Assembly (NCBI RefSeq): GCF_900129115.1
Contig: NZ_FQUR01000010.1
Coordinates: 62,001 to 126,000 of the forward strand
Length of the DNA: 64,000 nucleotides
DNA from: Thermoanaerobacter uzonensis DSM 18761
GTDB taxonomy: Bacteria; Bacillota; Thermoanaerobacteria; Thermoanaerobacterales; Thermoanaerobacteraceae
Reading direction: 5' to 3'
A program made the translations under genes and the position numbers. Of this stretch, positions 14,718 through 25,155 are shown piece after piece (positions within the stretch are counted from its first letter, which is position 1; every line of letters begins with the position of its first letter). The notes beneath the pieces are model-generated. The model had not been told where the DNA came from. It worked only from the letters and a program-made list of their open reading frames with translations, and did not search any database.

Positions 14718-16622
14718 ATGATTATAATATTAAAGGATGGCACACAAAATGAATTTGAAAAGGGTATGACAGTTTATGAAATAGCTAAAAGTATAAGTGA
14801 AAGATTAGCAAAAGAAGCCGTTGGTGGAAAGTTTAATGGCAAAGTAGTGGAACTTAATACAAAAATTGAGGAGGACGGAAAATTAGAAATTTTGACTTTT
14901 GATGATGAAGAAGGAAAAAAGATTTATTGGCACACTTCTTCCCATATTTTAGCACAGGCTGTAAAAAGGCTTTTTAAAGATGTGAAATTGGCAATTGGTC
15001 CAGCTATAGACAATGGCTTTTACTATGACTTCGACACAGATAGGCCTTTTACTACAGAAGACTTTGAAGCTATAGAGCAGGAAATGAATAAAATTATAAA
15101 AGAAGATTATAAGTTGGAAAGGTTTGTCCTTCCAAAAGATGAAGCAATAAAATTAATGGAGGAAAAAGGTGAACCTTATAAAGTGGAGCTAATTGAAGAA
15201 ATACCAGAAGGGGAGGAAATTTCTTTTTACAAGCAAGGAGAATTTACTGACCTTTGCGCAGGACCTCACCTTATGTCAACAGGCATGGTAAAAACTATTA
15301 AATTGTTGTCAGTTGCTGGAGCCTACTGGAAAGGCGACGAAAAAAATAAAATGCTTCAAAGAATATATGGAATAAGCTTTCCTAAAAAAAGCATGTTAGA
15401 TGAATATTTACATATGTTAGAGGAAGCTAAAAAAAGAGACCATAGAAAATTAGGGAAAGAGTTAGATTTGTTTAGTATCCAACCTGAAGGACCAGGTTTT
15501 CCATTTTTCCATCCTAAGGGAATGATTATAAGAAACATTTTAGAAGATTTTTGGAGAAAAGAACATATAAAGCACGGTTATCAGGAAATAAAAACTCCTA
15601 TAATTTTGAATGAAGAGTTATGGCGTAGGTCAGGACACTGGGACCACTATAAAGAGAATATGTATTTTACTGAAATAGATGGAGAGACTTATGCAATAAA
15701 GCCTATGAATTGCCCTGGAGCAATGCTTATTTACAAGTCTACAATGCACAGTTACAGGGATTTGCCCTTAAGACTTTGTGAATTGGGTTTAGTGCATAGG
15801 CATGAACTCTCAGGAGTTTTGCATGGGCTTATGAGAGTAAGAAGTTTTACTCAGGATGATGCTCACTTGTTTATGACTCCTGAGCAGGTTGAAGATGAAA
15901 TTTTAGGGGTTATAAATTTAGTGGATTATTTCTATAAAATTTTTGGCTTTGAGTATTTTGTTGAATTGTCAACACGTCCTGAAAATTCTATGGGGTCTGA
16001 TGAAGACTGGGAATTAGCTACAAATGCTTTGATTTCTGCTTTAAATCGCGTGAATTTACCATATAAAGTTAATGAGGGAGATGGTGCGTTTTACGGACCC
16101 AAAATAGATTTTCATTTAAAAGACAGCATAGGTCGTACGTGGCAATGCGGGACTATCCAATTAGATTTCCAGATGCCTGAAAGGTTTGAACTGGAGTATA
16201 TAGGCCCAGATGGAGAAAAACACAGACCTATAATGTTGCACAGGGTAATTTACGGAAGTATAGAAAGATTTATTGGAATTCTTACTGAACATTTTGCAGG
16301 GGCTTTTCCTACTTGGCTGGCGCCAGTACAAGTTAAAGTTTTGCCTATATCCGATAAACACTATGCTTATGCCCAAAATGTATACGGTCGTCTGTTGGAA
16401 AATGACATAAGAGCTGAATTAGACGACAGAAATGAAAAAATAGGATACAAAATACGAGAGGCACAACTTCAAAAGATTCCTTATATGCTGATTGTAGGGG
16501 ATAAAGAAGTAGAACAAGGGACAGTATCTTTAAGGTCAAGAAAAGAAGGGGATCTAGGCGCCATTTCCTTAAATGAGTTTATAGAAAAAATTCTTAAAGA
16601 AATTGCCACAAAAGCTTTATAA
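14718..16622 (+). CDS. thrS: Threonyl-tRNA synthetase
   Basis: Class II synthetase charging tRNA-Thr. The 634-aa protein has all usual parts: TGS domain (1-62), editing domain with HTSSHILAQAV (zinc-type HxxxH site) and CAGPH, catalytic core with MNCPGAM (zinc ligand Cys), motif 2 RHELSGVLHGLMRVRSFTQDDAH, motif 3 HRVIYGSIERFIGIL, and a C-terminal anticodon-binding domain. GGAGG upstream fixes ATG 14718. Expression is controlled by the T-box leader, whose specifier codon matches threonine. Confidence 0.98.
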   Translation: MIIILKDGTQNEFEKGMTVYEIAKSISERLAKEAVGGKFNGKVVELNTKIEEDGKLEILTFDDEEGKKIYWHTSSHILAQAVKRLFKDVKLAIGPAIDNGFYYDFDTDRPFTTEDFEAIEQEMNKIIKEDYKLERFVLPKDEAIKLMEEKGEPYKVELIEEIPEGEEISFYKQGEFTDLCAGPHLMSTGMVKTIKLLSVAGAYWKGDEKNKMLQRIYGISFPKKSMLDEYLHMLEEAKKRDHRKLGKELDLFSIQPEGPGFPFFHPKGMIIRNILEDFWRKEHIKHGYQEIKTPIILNEELWRRSGHWDHYKENMYFTEIDGETYAIKPMNCPGAMLIYKSTMHSYRDLPLRLCELGLVHRHELSGVLHGLMRVRSFTQDDAHLFMTPEQVEDEILGVINLVDYFYKIFGFEYFVELSTRPENSMGSDEDWELATNALISALNRVNLPYKVNEGDGAFYGPKIDFHLKDSIGRTWQCGTIQLDFQMPERFELEYIGPDGEKHRPIMLHRVIYGSIERFIGILTEHFAGAFPTWLAPVQVKVLPISDKHYAYAQNVYGRLLENDIRAELDDRNEKIGYKIREAQLQKIPYMLIVGDKEVEQGTVSLRSRKEGDLGAISLNEFIEKILKEIATKAL

Positions 16623-16623
16623 A

Positions 16624-16660
16624 ATCAAAATGCTCCTTTAAAGGGGCATTTTGATTTATT
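16624..16660 (+). terminator. Terminator of thrS
   Basis: A 13-bp stem (16624-16636/16643-16655) around TTTAAA, with an AT-rich tail. The T run lies mainly inside the stem. Confidence 0.75.
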
Positions 16661-16718
16661 GAAAGAATTTAAAAAACGTGGTAATCTAAAATTAAAATAT
16701 TAATTTTGAGGGAGAGGT

Positions 16719-17963
16719 ATGAAAAAGAAGCTAGAAGTTTACAAGCATTTGAGATATAACATAAAAATGAATATGTTAAATGGCCTTGCATGGGCTATAG
16801 GCTTTAATATGGTTAATCCTTTTATTGGAATATATGCCATAAAATTGGGGGCTAACGACTTTCAGGTATCTCTTTTAAACTCGCTTCCTGCTCTTATGGT
16901 GGTAATTGGAGTAATTCCTATAACTTATTTGATTAATAGCTTAAAGGATGTTCATAAATTTGCTTATACAGTATTGTATATTGCACGAACTTTTTATTTT
17001 TTGCTAGCTCTTGCTCCGTTTTTTAATAAAGAGCTCCAACCGTGGGTGGTAGTCGTGTTGGTGGGAGTAATGAATTTACCTTCTATGGCAGTTGGCATGT
17101 GCTGGCAGTCTTTTATGAGTGAATTAATTCCCCCAGAATATAGAAGTAAAGTTTTCGCTGACAGAAATTTTTGGACGACAATTGTGGCAACAATTACAGT
17201 TTTGATAACAGGATGGTTGCTTGATAAAATAGTTTTCCCTATTAATTATCAAGTAATATTTACTGTTGCATTTATTTTTGGATTAATAGAATCTTATTAT
17301 TTTTCAAGGTTTCATGTGGTGAAGAGGGATTTGGATGAAGCTAGACCTGGAAGTTTTTATGAAGCTTTTAAAAACATGTTTGAGTCTAAGAAGTTTATAT
17401 ATTTTAATGTAACTTCTTTTATATATTATTTTGCATGGATAATGGCTTGGCCTATTTTTACTGTATATAAGGTGAACTTTTTGCATGCCAACAATGCATG
17501 GATGAGTATATTTACTATTGTTTCCTCTATTGGGTCTATTTTAGCTTTTTATAAATGGGCTGACCTGTCCAACAAAAAGGGAAACGGATTTGCTGTTGCA
17601 TTAAGTGCATTGCTTCTAGGATTTATTCCCGTCATGTGGGCTACGGCTAAAAACCTTTATGTTGGCGCTATTTTTGACTTTTTAGGGGGTATAGCTGTAG
17701 GAGGTTATAACATGTTGCTCTTAAATTGGTTGTTAGAGCTTTTACCTCCTACTTCAGAAAAAATGAGTTACATAGCTGTGTTTACACTAATTACTCAAAT
17801 TTCCGCTTTTATTGCTCCTATGTTTGGAATGTGGCTTTATACACAAATGGGTTATGTAGCTTTTATGATTTTAACAGGTATTACAAGAATAGTAGTGAGT
17901 ATTTTGTACTTTTTAGTCGCTAATTATGAAGATGGGATTAAAGAAATGGAAGTAAAGCAGTGA
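16719..17963 (+). CDS. Major facilitator superfamily transporter
   Basis: A 414-aa integral membrane protein with about 12 hydrophobic segments and the MFS loop pattern after TM2 and TM8. The segment [20 protein letters not shown] between TM4 and TM5 is typical of a clostridial MFS group of unknown substrate. GGGAGAGG upstream supports ATG 16719. The aroC ribosome binding site overlaps its stop codon, so both are probably on one transcript; this does not prove a role with aromatic compounds. Confidence 0.85.
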   Translation: MKKKLEVYKHLRYNIKMNMLNGLAWAIGFNMVNPFIGIYAIKLGANDFQVSLLNSLPALMVVIGVIPITYLINSLKDVHKFAYTVLYIARTFYFLLALAPFFNKELQPWVVVVLVGVMNLPSMAVGMCWQSFMSELIPPEYRSKVFADRNFWTTIVATITVLITGWLLDKIVFPINYQVIFTVAFIFGLIESYYFSRFHVVKRDLDEARPGSFYEAFKNMFESKKFIYFNVTSFIYYFAWIMAWPIFTVYKVNFLHANNAWMSIFTIVSSIGSILAFYKWADLSNKKGNGFAVALSALLLGFIPVMWATAKNLYVGAIFDFLGGIAVGGYNMLLLNWLLELLPPTSEKMSYIAVFTLITQISAFIAPMFGMWLYTQMGYVAFMILTGITRIVVSILYFLVANYEDGIKEMEVKQ

Positions 17964-17974
17964 GGAGGGAAAAT

Positions 17975-19027
17975 ATGAGATATATTACTGCAGGGGAATC
18001 CCATGGAGAAGCTTTAGTTGCTATTATTGAAGGCCTTCCATCAAATCTCTTTATTGACGTAGAATTTATAAATAATGAGCTTCAAAGAAGGCAGGGGGGT
18101 TATGGGAGAGGGGGAAGAATGGCTATTGAAAAAGATGAAGTACACATCGTAAGTGGAGTAAGACATGGCAAGACTATCGGAGCACCTCTTACATTGGAGA
18201 TTATAAATAGAGATTATACAAATTGGAAAGATAAAGAAATTCCGCCTATAGCAAGACCTAGACCGGGTCATGCAGACCTTGCAGGAGCTATTAAATACAA
18301 TCAAAGAGATATTAGAAATATTTTAGAGCGTTCTAGTGCCCGTGAGACCGCGGCAAGAGTGGCTATAGGGAGTGTGGCAAAATTGCTTTTAAAAGAACTA
18401 AATATTTCAATAAAAAGCAAAGTATTAGAAATAGGTGGTGTAAAAACAGAGGAAGAGTGGATTAAAGTAATTGAAGAGGCAAAGGCTAAAGGCGATACTT
18501 TAGGAGGTATAATAGAAATAGTAATTGAAGGGGTGCCTATAGGATTAGGCAGCCATACTCAATGGGACAGGAAATTAGATGCTCTGCTTTCTTATCATAT
18601 AATGAGCGTTCAAGCAATTAAGGGAGTAGAATTTGGTTTAGGCTTTGAGGCAGCCAAAAGACCCGGTTCCTTAGTCCATGATGAAATTTATTATGACAAA
18701 GAAAAAGGATTTTATAGGAAGACCAACAATGCAGGAGGAATTGAAGGTGGAATTTCAAATGGAAGCCCTATAGTTATAAAAGCTGCCATGAAGCCAATTC
18801 CTACTCTTTTAAAACCCCTTACTTCTATTGACATAAATACTAAAGAGGAAGTAAAAGCTGCTTATGAGCGCTCAGATGTAACTGCAGTTGAAGCGGCTGC
18901 TTGTGTTTTAGAAGCGGTTTGTGCTTGGGTGATTGCTGAGGAAAGCCTCAAAAAGTTTGGTGGAGACTCTATAGAAGAGCTAAAAAGAAATTATATTTCT
19001 TACTTGGAGTATGTGAGAAATTTTTAG
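17975..19027 (+). CDS. aroC: Chorismate synthase
   Basis: Converts 5-enolpyruvylshikimate-3-phosphate to chorismate with reduced FMN, the last common step of aromatic biosynthesis. The 350-aa sequence shows the signatures [44 protein letters not shown] and [14 protein letters not shown] at 17963-17968 sets the ATG at 17975; the GTG at 17960 precedes it. The ribosome binding site overlaps the stop of the MFS gene, which suggests translational coupling. No other shikimate gene is nearby. Confidence 0.96.
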   Translation: MRYITAGESHGEALVAIIEGLPSNLFIDVEFINNELQRRQGGYGRGGRMAIEKDEVHIVSGVRHGKTIGAPLTLEIINRDYTNWKDKEIPPIARPRPGHADLAGAIKYNQRDIRNILERSSARETAARVAIGSVAKLLLKELNISIKSKVLEIGGVKTEEEWIKVIEEAKAKGDTLGGIIEIVIEGVPIGLGSHTQWDRKLDALLSYHIMSVQAIKGVEFGLGFEAAKRPGSLVHDEIYYDKEKGFYRKTNNAGGIEGGISNGSPIVIKAAMKPIPTLLKPLTSIDINTKEEVKAAYERSDVTAVEAAACVLEAVCAWVIAEESLKKFGGDSIEELKRNYISYLEYVRNF

Positions 19028-19053
19028 GTGTTTGGCAAACATAAAAATAAATA

Positions 19054-19082
19054 TTGACAAAAAAATAAAATAATGATAAACT
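19054..19082 (+). promoter_or_regulatory. Promoter of the infC-rpmI-rplT operon
   Basis: TTGACA (19054-19059), 17-bp spacer, TAAACT (19077-19082), about 150 bp before the infC ribosome binding site. Confidence 0.75.
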
Positions 19083-19088
19083 AAAAAA

Positions 19089-19210
19089 GCGATTAAGTAG
19101 AAGCGCCCGCTTCTCACCTTTCACTTAAGGTGCAAAGGTTTCTTCAAAAGTATTTATCTTTGTTTTATTGTAAAGAAGCGGGTATTTCTATATCCGCTTT
19201 TATTTTTTCA
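19089..19210 (+). promoter_or_regulatory. Attenuator leader of infC-rpmI-rplT (L20-leader type)
   Basis: The terminator hairpin AAGCGGGTA / TATCCGCTT (19176-19199) is followed by a T-rich tail. Upstream, CCCGCTTC at 19106-19113 is exactly complementary to GAAGCGGG at 19175-19182, so an antiterminator can form instead. A CACCTT/AAGGTG hairpin (about 19114-19132) lies between them. In Firmicutes this operon is autoregulated by ribosomal protein L20 through such a leader; assigning L20 as the ligand here is by operon homology. Confidence 0.75.
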
Positions 19211-19233
19211 TAATTTTTAGGAGGTGCGTATTT

Positions 19234-19743
19234 ATTAACAAAGAGCTGCAGGTCAATGAGGAAATAAGAGACAAAGAGGTAAGGCTGATTGACCAAGACG
19301 GTAAGCAGATAGGCATAATGTCGGCAAAGGAAGCTTATAAAATTGCTCAAGAGCGCCATCTTGATTTGGTTAAGATTGCCCCTCAAGCCAATCCGCCCGT
19401 GTGCAAATTGATGGATTTTGGTAAGTATAGGTATGAACTTAGTAAAAGAGAAAAAGAGGCAAAGAAAAAGCAAAAGGTTATAAATGTAAAAGAAATAAGG
19501 ATGTCCCCGACTATTGAAGACCATGACTTTGGTGTAAAGTTAAAAAGTGCTATTAAGTTTTTAAAAGAAGGCAATAAAGTAAAAGTTACTATAAGGTTTA
19601 GAGGAAGGGAAGCAGCCCACACTTCGCTGGCAGAAGACCTTTTAAATAGGTTTGCAAATGAGCTCAGCGAGTATGGCGTTATAGAAAAAGCTCCTAATAT
19701 GGAGGGGCGAAATTTAATGATGGTATTAACACCAAAAAATTAG
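19234..19743 (+). CDS. infC: Translation initiation factor IF-3 (AUU start)
   Basis: IF3 binds the 30S subunit and checks start-codon pairing. AGGAGGTG at 19219-19226 lies 7 nt before ATT at 19234. Reading from there adds MNKELQVNEEIRDKEVRLID, the conserved IF3 N-terminus, to give 169 aa. No ATG, GTG or TTG occurs in frame in that stretch; the first ATG (19318) would remove most of the N-domain. AUU starts are the hallmark of infC and allow IF3 to repress itself. The N-domain, basic linker (KREKEAKKKQKVINVKEIRMSP) and C-domain are complete. First gene of infC-rpmI-rplT. Confidence 0.93.
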   Translation: MNKELQVNEEIRDKEVRLIDQDGKQIGIMSAKEAYKIAQERHLDLVKIAPQANPPVCKLMDFGKYRYELSKREKEAKKKQKVINVKEIRMSPTIEDHDFGVKLKSAIKFLKEGNKVKVTIRFRGREAAHTSLAEDLLNRFANELSEYGVIEKAPNMEGRNLMMVLTPKN

Positions 19744-19770
19744 CAAAATGCAGAAGGAGGATATATATTT

Positions 19771-19968
19771 ATGCCTAAAATGAAAACACATAGAGGAGCA
19801 GCAAAAAGGTTTAAAGTGTTAAAGTCAGGAAAAGTTAAAAGGTCGAGAGCTTATAAAAGTCACCTTTTGACACATAAAAATGCAAAAAGAAAAAGAAGAT
19901 TGAGAAAAGCTACTTATTTGGTAGGTGCGGATGCTAAAAATATCAAACGCTTATTACCTTATTCATAA
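19771..19968 (+). CDS. rpmI: 50S ribosomal protein L35
   Basis: A 65-aa, very basic protein beginning [15 protein letters not shown], the conserved L35 N-terminus. Normal length. Second gene of the operon, 27 bp after infC with a GGAGG ribosome binding site. Confidence 0.98.
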   Translation: MPKMKTHRGAAKRFKVLKSGKVKRSRAYKSHLLTHKNAKRKRRLRKATYLVGADAKNIKRLLPYS

Positions 19969-19988
19969 TAGATTAGGAGGTTTTTAAA

Positions 19989-20348
19989 ATGGCTAGAGTA
20001 AAATTTGGGAAAGCAACTAGGAGAAGACGCAAGAAAATATTAAAGCTTGCAAAAGGTTATTTTGGAGCTAAGAGCAAGCTTTTTAGAGTTGCCAATCAAG
20101 CAGTAATGAAATCTTTAATGTACGCTTATATTGGCAGAAAATTAAGGAAAAGAGATTTTAGAAAGCTTTGGATAACAAGAATAAATGCTGCTGCAAGAGC
20201 CCACGGAATTTCCTACAGCAGGTTTATAAATGGGCTTAAAAAAGCTGGAATAGAAATTAACAGGAAGATGCTTTCGGAAATGGCAATAAATGACGAAAAA
20301 GCTTTTGCAGAATTAGTAAATATAGCTAAGCAGCAGTTAAACGCATAA
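19989..20348 (+). CDS. rplT: 50S ribosomal protein L20
   Basis: A 119-aa basic protein ([20 protein letters not shown]) that binds 23S rRNA early in 50S assembly. It is of usual length and is the presumed repressor acting on the leader upstream of infC. Last gene of the operon, 20 bp after rpmI. Confidence 0.98.
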   Translation: MARVKFGKATRRRRKKILKLAKGYFGAKSKLFRVANQAVMKSLMYAYIGRKLRKRDFRKLWITRINAAARAHGISYSRFINGLKKAGIEINRKMLSEMAINDEKAFAELVNIAKQQLNA

Positions 20349-20372
20349 GGCCAGTTTGCATGGCCTTTTGCT
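20349..20372 (+). terminator. Weak terminator after rplT
   Basis: GGCCA / TGGCC stem followed by TTTTG; the following methylase gene may be reached by read-through. Confidence 0.55.
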
Positions 20373-20396
20373 TTAACTTTAAAAGAGTGGTGGACA

Positions 20397-21161
20397 ATGT
20401 TAATTACGAGTGAAAACAATGACCTCATAAAAAAAATCAAAAAGCTAAAAGACAAAAAGGGCCGATATAAAGAAGGGATGTTTTTTGTAGAGGGTACTAC
20501 AAATGTATTGGAGGCTTTAAAAAGTGACTTGGAAATAGAGTACATAGTTATGGGGGAAGGGGTTAAAATAGATATTCCCAAAGGGGATTTTGAAATTGTA
20601 CATACTACTGAAAGAATCTTTAAGAAAATAAGTGATACAGTAACTCCACAAATGGTCATGGCGATTATAAAAATACCAAAATATGAAGAAAATACTTATA
20701 TAAAAGAAAAGGGTGTATATGTTATAGCAGACAATATTCAAGACCCAGGAAATTTAGGTACTATAATACGTACAGCTGATGCATTTGGAGTTAGTGCAAT
20801 TTTTACTATAAACAATTGTGTGGATGTTTTTAATCCAAAGGTTTTGAGAGCCTCTATGGGTTCTATTTTTCACATTCCTGTCATAGCTACTACTTCACAA
20901 ATTTTGTTAAAACTTAAGCAAAGGGGAATAAAAGTTTTTGCAACTTATTTAAAAGCTCAAAAATTAGTTCATGAATGCAATATTTCGGATAAAGTAGCTT
21001 TTGTTTTGGGAAATGAAGCGATAGGTGTCAGTGTTGTAGACTTGGTAGATGACTTTGTGAAAATACCTATGACAGGGGAGGCAGAGTCTTTAAATGTTTC
21101 AATCGCTGCTAGTATATTTTTATACGAATCTCAAAGACAGAGGTTGATAAAAAATAATTAA
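20397..21161 (+). CDS. SpoU/TrmH-family RNA 2'-O-methyltransferase
   Basis: A 254-aa SPOUT methylase using S-adenosylmethionine on RNA. An N-terminal substrate-binding part (NDLIKKIKKLKDKKGRYKEGMFFVEG) precedes the knotted domain with motif 1 NIQDPGNLGTIIRTADAFG, motif 2 VLGNEAIGVS and motif 3 ESLNVSIAASIFLYE. Its position beside rplT is common in Firmicutes and suggests an rRNA target (RlmB-like), although the exact nucleotide cannot be told from sequence. Confidence 0.92.
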   Translation: MLITSENNDLIKKIKKLKDKKGRYKEGMFFVEGTTNVLEALKSDLEIEYIVMGEGVKIDIPKGDFEIVHTTERIFKKISDTVTPQMVMAIIKIPKYEENTYIKEKGVYVIADNIQDPGNLGTIIRTADAFGVSAIFTINNCVDVFNPKVLRASMGSIFHIPVIATTSQILLKLKQRGIKVFATYLKAQKLVHECNISDKVAFVLGNEAIGVSVVDLVDDFVKIPMTGEAESLNVSIAASIFLYESQRQRLIKNN

Positions 21162-21172
21162 GATGGTATAAT
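21144..21172 (+). promoter_or_regulatory. Promoter of pheST
   Basis: TTGATA (21144-21149), 17-bp spacer, TATAAT (21167-21172). It overlaps the end of the methylase gene. Confidence 0.8.
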
Positions 21173-21194
21173 CTTAAAAAAATATTGCAAAATG

Positions 21195-21420
21195 CTATGA
21201 AGGAGTAAAGTACATTATCGAAAATCACAGGGAGATAACACCATAGACTGAGAGTGTTATCGTTAGGTAGATAATGGAAAGTTCCCTCCGGAGCAGCGTG
21301 CTGAACTAATAGTAGGCATTGCCGGTAATACCGTTATCTAAATGAGTGAGCATTTTTTATAAAATGCTAATTTAGGTGGTACCGCGGATTCTTCGTCCTA
21401 TTGACGGAGGATTTTTTATT
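21195..21420 (+). promoter_or_regulatory. T-box riboswitch of pheST (specifier TTC, Phe)
   Basis: Stem I closes with ATTATC/GATAAT. The specifier context GAAAGTTCCCTCCGGAGC has TTC (Phe) at 21282-21284. The T-box AGGTGGTACCGCGG lies at 21374-21387 and the terminator CTTCGTC/GACGGAG with a T tail at about 21391-21417. Layout and specifier context match the thrS leader. The presumed ligand is tRNA-Phe(GAA), encoded at 10001. Confidence 0.93.
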
Positions 21421-21455
21421 TTGACTAATAAACCAAAAGAGGAGTTGGTTTACAG

Positions 21456-22475
21456 ATGGAAGAATTGTTGCGCAAGCTTTATGAAGATGCACAAAAAGAA
21501 ATTCTCTCAGTTGATAGTTTACAGCAAATTGAAAACTTAAGAGTTAAATACTTAGGTAAAAAAGGTGAATTGACGCAAATTTTAAGGGGAATGGGAAACT
21601 TAAAGCCTGAAGAAAGACCTGTAATTGGTCAAATTGCCAATGAAATTAGAGAGAAAATTGAGGGTTTACTCACAGAAACAAAAAATAAAATTGCCAAATT
21701 AGAAAAAGAAAAGAGGATAAAAAGTGAGTACATAGACATAACTATGCCAGGTAAACCTTATGAGTATGGCCACAAACATCCCATGACACAAGTATTGGAT
21801 GAAATTAAAAAGATATTTTTAGGATTAGGCTTTTCTATTGCAGAAGGGCCAGAAATAGAGTTTACTTATTACAACTTTGAGGCATTAAATACTCCAGAGG
21901 ACCATCCAGCTAGAGACTTACAGGATACCTTTTATGTGACTTCTGATATACTTTTGAGGACTCAAACATCCCCGGTACAAGTAAGGACTATGGAGAAAAA
22001 TAAGCCTCCAATAAGGGTTATATCTCCTGGAAGGGTTTATAGGTCTGATGAAATAGATGCAACTCACTCCCCAGTGTTTCATCAGATGGAAGGGCTTGTA
22101 GTAGATGAAGGAATAACAATGGGAGATTTAAAAGGAGTTTTAAATATATTTGCGAAGAAATTTTTTGGGGAAGACACTCAAACCAAATTTAGACCTCATT
22201 ATTTTCCATTTACAGAACCCAGTGCAGAAATGGACGTGAGTTGCTTTGCTTGTGGTGGAAAAGGTTGTAGAGTTTGCGGTTATACTGGTTGGATTGAAAT
22301 TTTAGGTGCAGGCATGGTACATCCTAACGTTTTAAAGATGTCTGGAATTGACCCTGAAAAATACAGTGGATTTGCTTTTGGATTGGGAATAGATAGGATT
22401 ACAATGCTGAAATACGGAATAGAAGATTTGAGGCTTCTTTTTGAAAATGATTTAAGGTTTATACAACAGTTTTAA
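21456..22475 (+). CDS. pheS: Phenylalanyl-tRNA synthetase alpha subunit
   Basis: Catalytic subunit of the alpha2-beta2 enzyme. The 339-aa protein has an N-terminal coiled coil (about 1-85) and a class II core with motif 2 near GRVYRSDEIDATHSPVFHQMEG and motif 3 SGFAFGLGIDRITMLKYGI. A Cys cluster CFACGGKGCRVCGYTGW, usual in bacterial PheS, is complete. GAGG upstream supports ATG 21456. pheT follows after 12 bp. Confidence 0.98.
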   Translation: MEELLRKLYEDAQKEILSVDSLQQIENLRVKYLGKKGELTQILRGMGNLKPEERPVIGQIANEIREKIEGLLTETKNKIAKLEKEKRIKSEYIDITMPGKPYEYGHKHPMTQVLDEIKKIFLGLGFSIAEGPEIEFTYYNFEALNTPEDHPARDLQDTFYVTSDILLRTQTSPVQVRTMEKNKPPIRVISPGRVYRSDEIDATHSPVFHQMEGLVVDEGITMGDLKGVLNIFAKKFFGEDTQTKFRPHYFPFTEPSAEMDVSCFACGGKGCRVCGYTGWIEILGAGMVHPNVLKMSGIDPEKYSGFAFGLGIDRITMLKYGIEDLRLLFENDLRFIQQF

Positions 22476-22487
22476 AGGGGTGGTCGT

Positions 22488-24872
22488 ATGTTAGTGTCAC
22501 TTTCGTGGTTGAAAGAATTTGTTGACATAGATGAAGATGCGAAAGCTATTGCTGAAGGCCTTACTATGTCAGGGTCAAAGGTAGAGACTATAACAAGTTA
22601 TGGGAGAGAAATTTCAAATGTGGTGGTAGGGAAAATTATTTCATTAGAAAAACACCCTAATGCTGATAAATTGTTGGTTGGTATTGTAGATGTAGGCACT
22701 GAAAAACTACAAATTGTAACCGGAGCACAAAATATTAAAGTAGGGGACTACATACCAGTGGCACTTCATGGCGCAACTCTTCCTGGAGGAGTTAAGATAA
22801 AAAGAGGCAAATTAAGAGGAATAGAATCAAATGGCATGATGTGTTCTGCTGAAGAGTTGGGACTAGATGAAAGTTTGCTGCCAGAATATCAAAGAAACGG
22901 AATTTTTATATTACCACCTTTCCCATTAGGAATGGATATAAACGAAGCTCTTCAGTTAAAAGACGATGTATTGGAATTTGAGATAACGCCCAACAGACCT
23001 GATTGTTTGTCAATGGTAGGAATAGCGAGAGAGGTAGCTGCGACTTTTAAGAAAAAATTTAAAATGCCGGTGGTAGAAGTTAATGAAAGCGAAGAACAAA
23101 ATCCTGCAAAAGTGACTATTGAAGCTACGGATTTATGTTTTAGATATGTGGCAAGGGTTGTTAAGAATGTGAAGATAGGTCCTTCTCCTATGTGGATGCA
23201 GATGCGTCTTTTGAAAGCGGGAATAAGACCTATAAATAACGTGGTGGATGTTACAAACTATGTGATGTTAGAATTAGGTCAGCCTTTACACGCTTTTGAC
23301 CTGGATAAAGTTGAAAGCAAGCACATAATAGTGAGAAGGGCAAGAGAAGGAGAAAAATTAGTTACATTGGATGGAAAAGAGAGAACTTTAGACAGCTCAA
23401 TCTTGGTTATTGCTGATGAGAAGAAAGCTATAGGTTTGGCAGGTGTAATGGGAGGAGAAAATACGGAGATAACTTACACTACTGTAAATATTTTAATAGA
23501 AAGTGCTAATTTTAAAGGAAGCAATATAAGGCATACTTCTAAGAAATTGGGTTTAAGAAGTGAAGCTTCTTCAAGGTTTGAAAAAGGTTTAGATCCAGAG
23601 ATTACAGTTTTAGCTTGTGAAAGAGCAGCACAGCTTATGGAAAAATACTGTGGCGGTACAGTTTTAAAAGGGCTTGTGGACGAGTATCCAAAGCCAATTG
23701 AAAAAACAGTTTTAACTGTAAATCCTCACAGGATCAATAGATTTTTAGGCACAGAGCTTTCGACATCTCAAATGATTGAGATATTGGAGTCTTTAGAGTT
23801 TAAAGTTGTGCAAAAAGGCGATGACCTTGAGATAACAGTTCCGCATTTTCGCAGAGATGTGACAATAGAGGCAGACATTGCAGAAGAAATAGCGAGGTTA
23901 TTTGGATACAATAACATACAAGATAGCTTAATGAAAAATGCTCAAACGACATTGGGGGCAATGACAAAAGAACAGGAATTAGAGGAAAAAATAAAAGAAG
24001 TTCTATTGGCTTGTGGATTAAATGAAATTGTCACTATGTCTTTTATGGGACATAAGGATTTAGACAAAATAAACGTATCTTTAGATAGCCCTCTTAGAAA
24101 AGCAGTTAAAATTATAAATCCTTTGGGAGAAGACCAAAGCCTTATGAGAACTACTCTACTGCCTTTTATATTGAATGTAGCTTATACTAACTATAGTAGA
24201 AAAGTACAAGATTTCAAAGTTTTTGAAATATCTAAAGTCTTTATGCCAAAAGAATTACCCTTAAAAGAATTACCACAGGAAATAAAGACTATTGCAATAG
24301 GAATGTACGGGAAAGATGTGGATTTTTACTCATTAAAAGGAGTAATAGAAGCACTTTTTGAAGTAATGAGTATAAAAAAAGTAGAATATGTAAGGGCAGA
24401 AGATCCTTCCTATCATCCAGGAAGGTCTGCAAAAATTCTCCTAGGTGACGAAACAGTAGGTATATTTGGAGAGATACACCCTGATGTTTTAGAAAATTAC
24501 AACATACCTGTTAGAGTCTACGGTGGAGAAATAGACTTAGATAAAGTAATACAATATGCTAATACAGAAAAGAGATACATGCCTCTTCCCAAGTATCCAG
24601 CTGTAGAAAGGGATATAGCAGTTTTAGTAGATGGAGATATTTTTGTAAAAGATGTGGAAAAAGTTATACGTGAAGCAGGAGGTAAACTTGTAGATAAAGT
24701 CGAATTGTTTGACGTCTATAAAGGTCCTAACATCCCTGAGGGCAAAAAAAGTGTTGCTTTCTCTATCTGGTATAGGTCTTATGAAAGGACTTTGACAGAT
24801 GAAGAAGTAAATGTAATTCACAACAACATTGTAGAGGCTCTTGACAAAAAATTAGGAGCCAAATTAAGATAA
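22488..24872 (+). CDS. pheT: Phenylalanyl-tRNA synthetase beta subunit
   Basis: The 794-aa structural, tRNA-binding and editing subunit. Domain order is normal: EMAP/OB-fold tRNA-binding domain (about 40-150, [21 protein letters not shown]), B3/B4 editing domain ([20 protein letters not shown], 200-400), B5 domain, catalytic-like module and the C-terminal ferredoxin-fold anticodon-binding domain (from about 700, [16 protein letters not shown]). Second gene of the T-box operon. Its terminator is the target of the second palindromic element. Confidence 0.98.
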   Translation: MLVSLSWLKEFVDIDEDAKAIAEGLTMSGSKVETITSYGREISNVVVGKIISLEKHPNADKLLVGIVDVGTEKLQIVTGAQNIKVGDYIPVALHGATLPGGVKIKRGKLRGIESNGMMCSAEELGLDESLLPEYQRNGIFILPPFPLGMDINEALQLKDDVLEFEITPNRPDCLSMVGIAREVAATFKKKFKMPVVEVNESEEQNPAKVTIEATDLCFRYVARVVKNVKIGPSPMWMQMRLLKAGIRPINNVVDVTNYVMLELGQPLHAFDLDKVESKHIIVRRAREGEKLVTLDGKERTLDSSILVIADEKKAIGLAGVMGGENTEITYTTVNILIESANFKGSNIRHTSKKLGLRSEASSRFEKGLDPEITVLACERAAQLMEKYCGGTVLKGLVDEYPKPIEKTVLTVNPHRINRFLGTELSTSQMIEILESLEFKVVQKGDDLEITVPHFRRDVTIEADIAEEIARLFGYNNIQDSLMKNAQTTLGAMTKEQELEEKIKEVLLACGLNEIVTMSFMGHKDLDKINVSLDSPLRKAVKIINPLGEDQSLMRTTLLPFILNVAYTNYSRKVQDFKVFEISKVFMPKELPLKELPQEIKTIAIGMYGKDVDFYSLKGVIEALFEVMSIKKVEYVRAEDPSYHPGRSAKILLGDETVGIFGEIHPDVLENYNIPVRVYGGEIDLDKVIQYANTEKRYMPLPKYPAVERDIAVLVDGDIFVKDVEKVIREAGGKLVDKVELFDVYKGPNIPEGKKSVAFSIWYRSYERTLTDEEVNVIHNNIVEALDKKLGAKLR

Positions 24873-24874
24873 AA

Positions 24875-24893
24875 AAGGCAATTTTACAGCCTT
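24875..24893 (+). repeat. Terminator hairpin, left copy of a 19-bp direct repeat
   Basis: AAGGC / GCCTT stem-loop directly after the pheT stop, identical to 25156-25174. In the uninterrupted site, outer A and T runs would extend the stem. Confidence 0.9.
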
Positions 24894-25155
24894 CAGCTTG
24901 TTGACAAATTATCATTTTCTGTTGGCATTTTGCATCGTTTGCTCCAGTAATATCGCAGACTAAACTAAAACTCGGTCTCAGACTCCGGCGGGGTACCGGG
25001 CACATTCGGCCTCCTTGCCTTAAGGTGCCCGCCTTCGCCATCCTTGGTTTCGGCCCCGCCTACGTCTTTCGCCCTCGCTTAAGTTTAGTTATCTGCTCTA
25101 TTAAGTCGCTCACTTATGCAAAATGCCAACATCTAAAAGGTTTGTCTACAGTCTG
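24894..25155 (+). mobile_element. Palindromic terminator-inserted element, copy 2 (262 bp, diverged)
   Basis: Same architecture and orientation as copy 1, with ends CAGCTTGTTGACAAA and TTTGTCTACAGTCTG. The sequence is clearly diverged outside the apical region, but arms still pair: GTTGGCATTTTGCAT (24921-24935) with ATGCAAAATGCCAAC (25116-25130), GCAGA and CTAAACT with AGTTTAG and TCTGC, and GGCGGGG (24987-24993) with CCCCGCC (25054-25060). Changes against copy 1 occur on both arms together. No coding capacity is seen. Confidence 0.88.
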
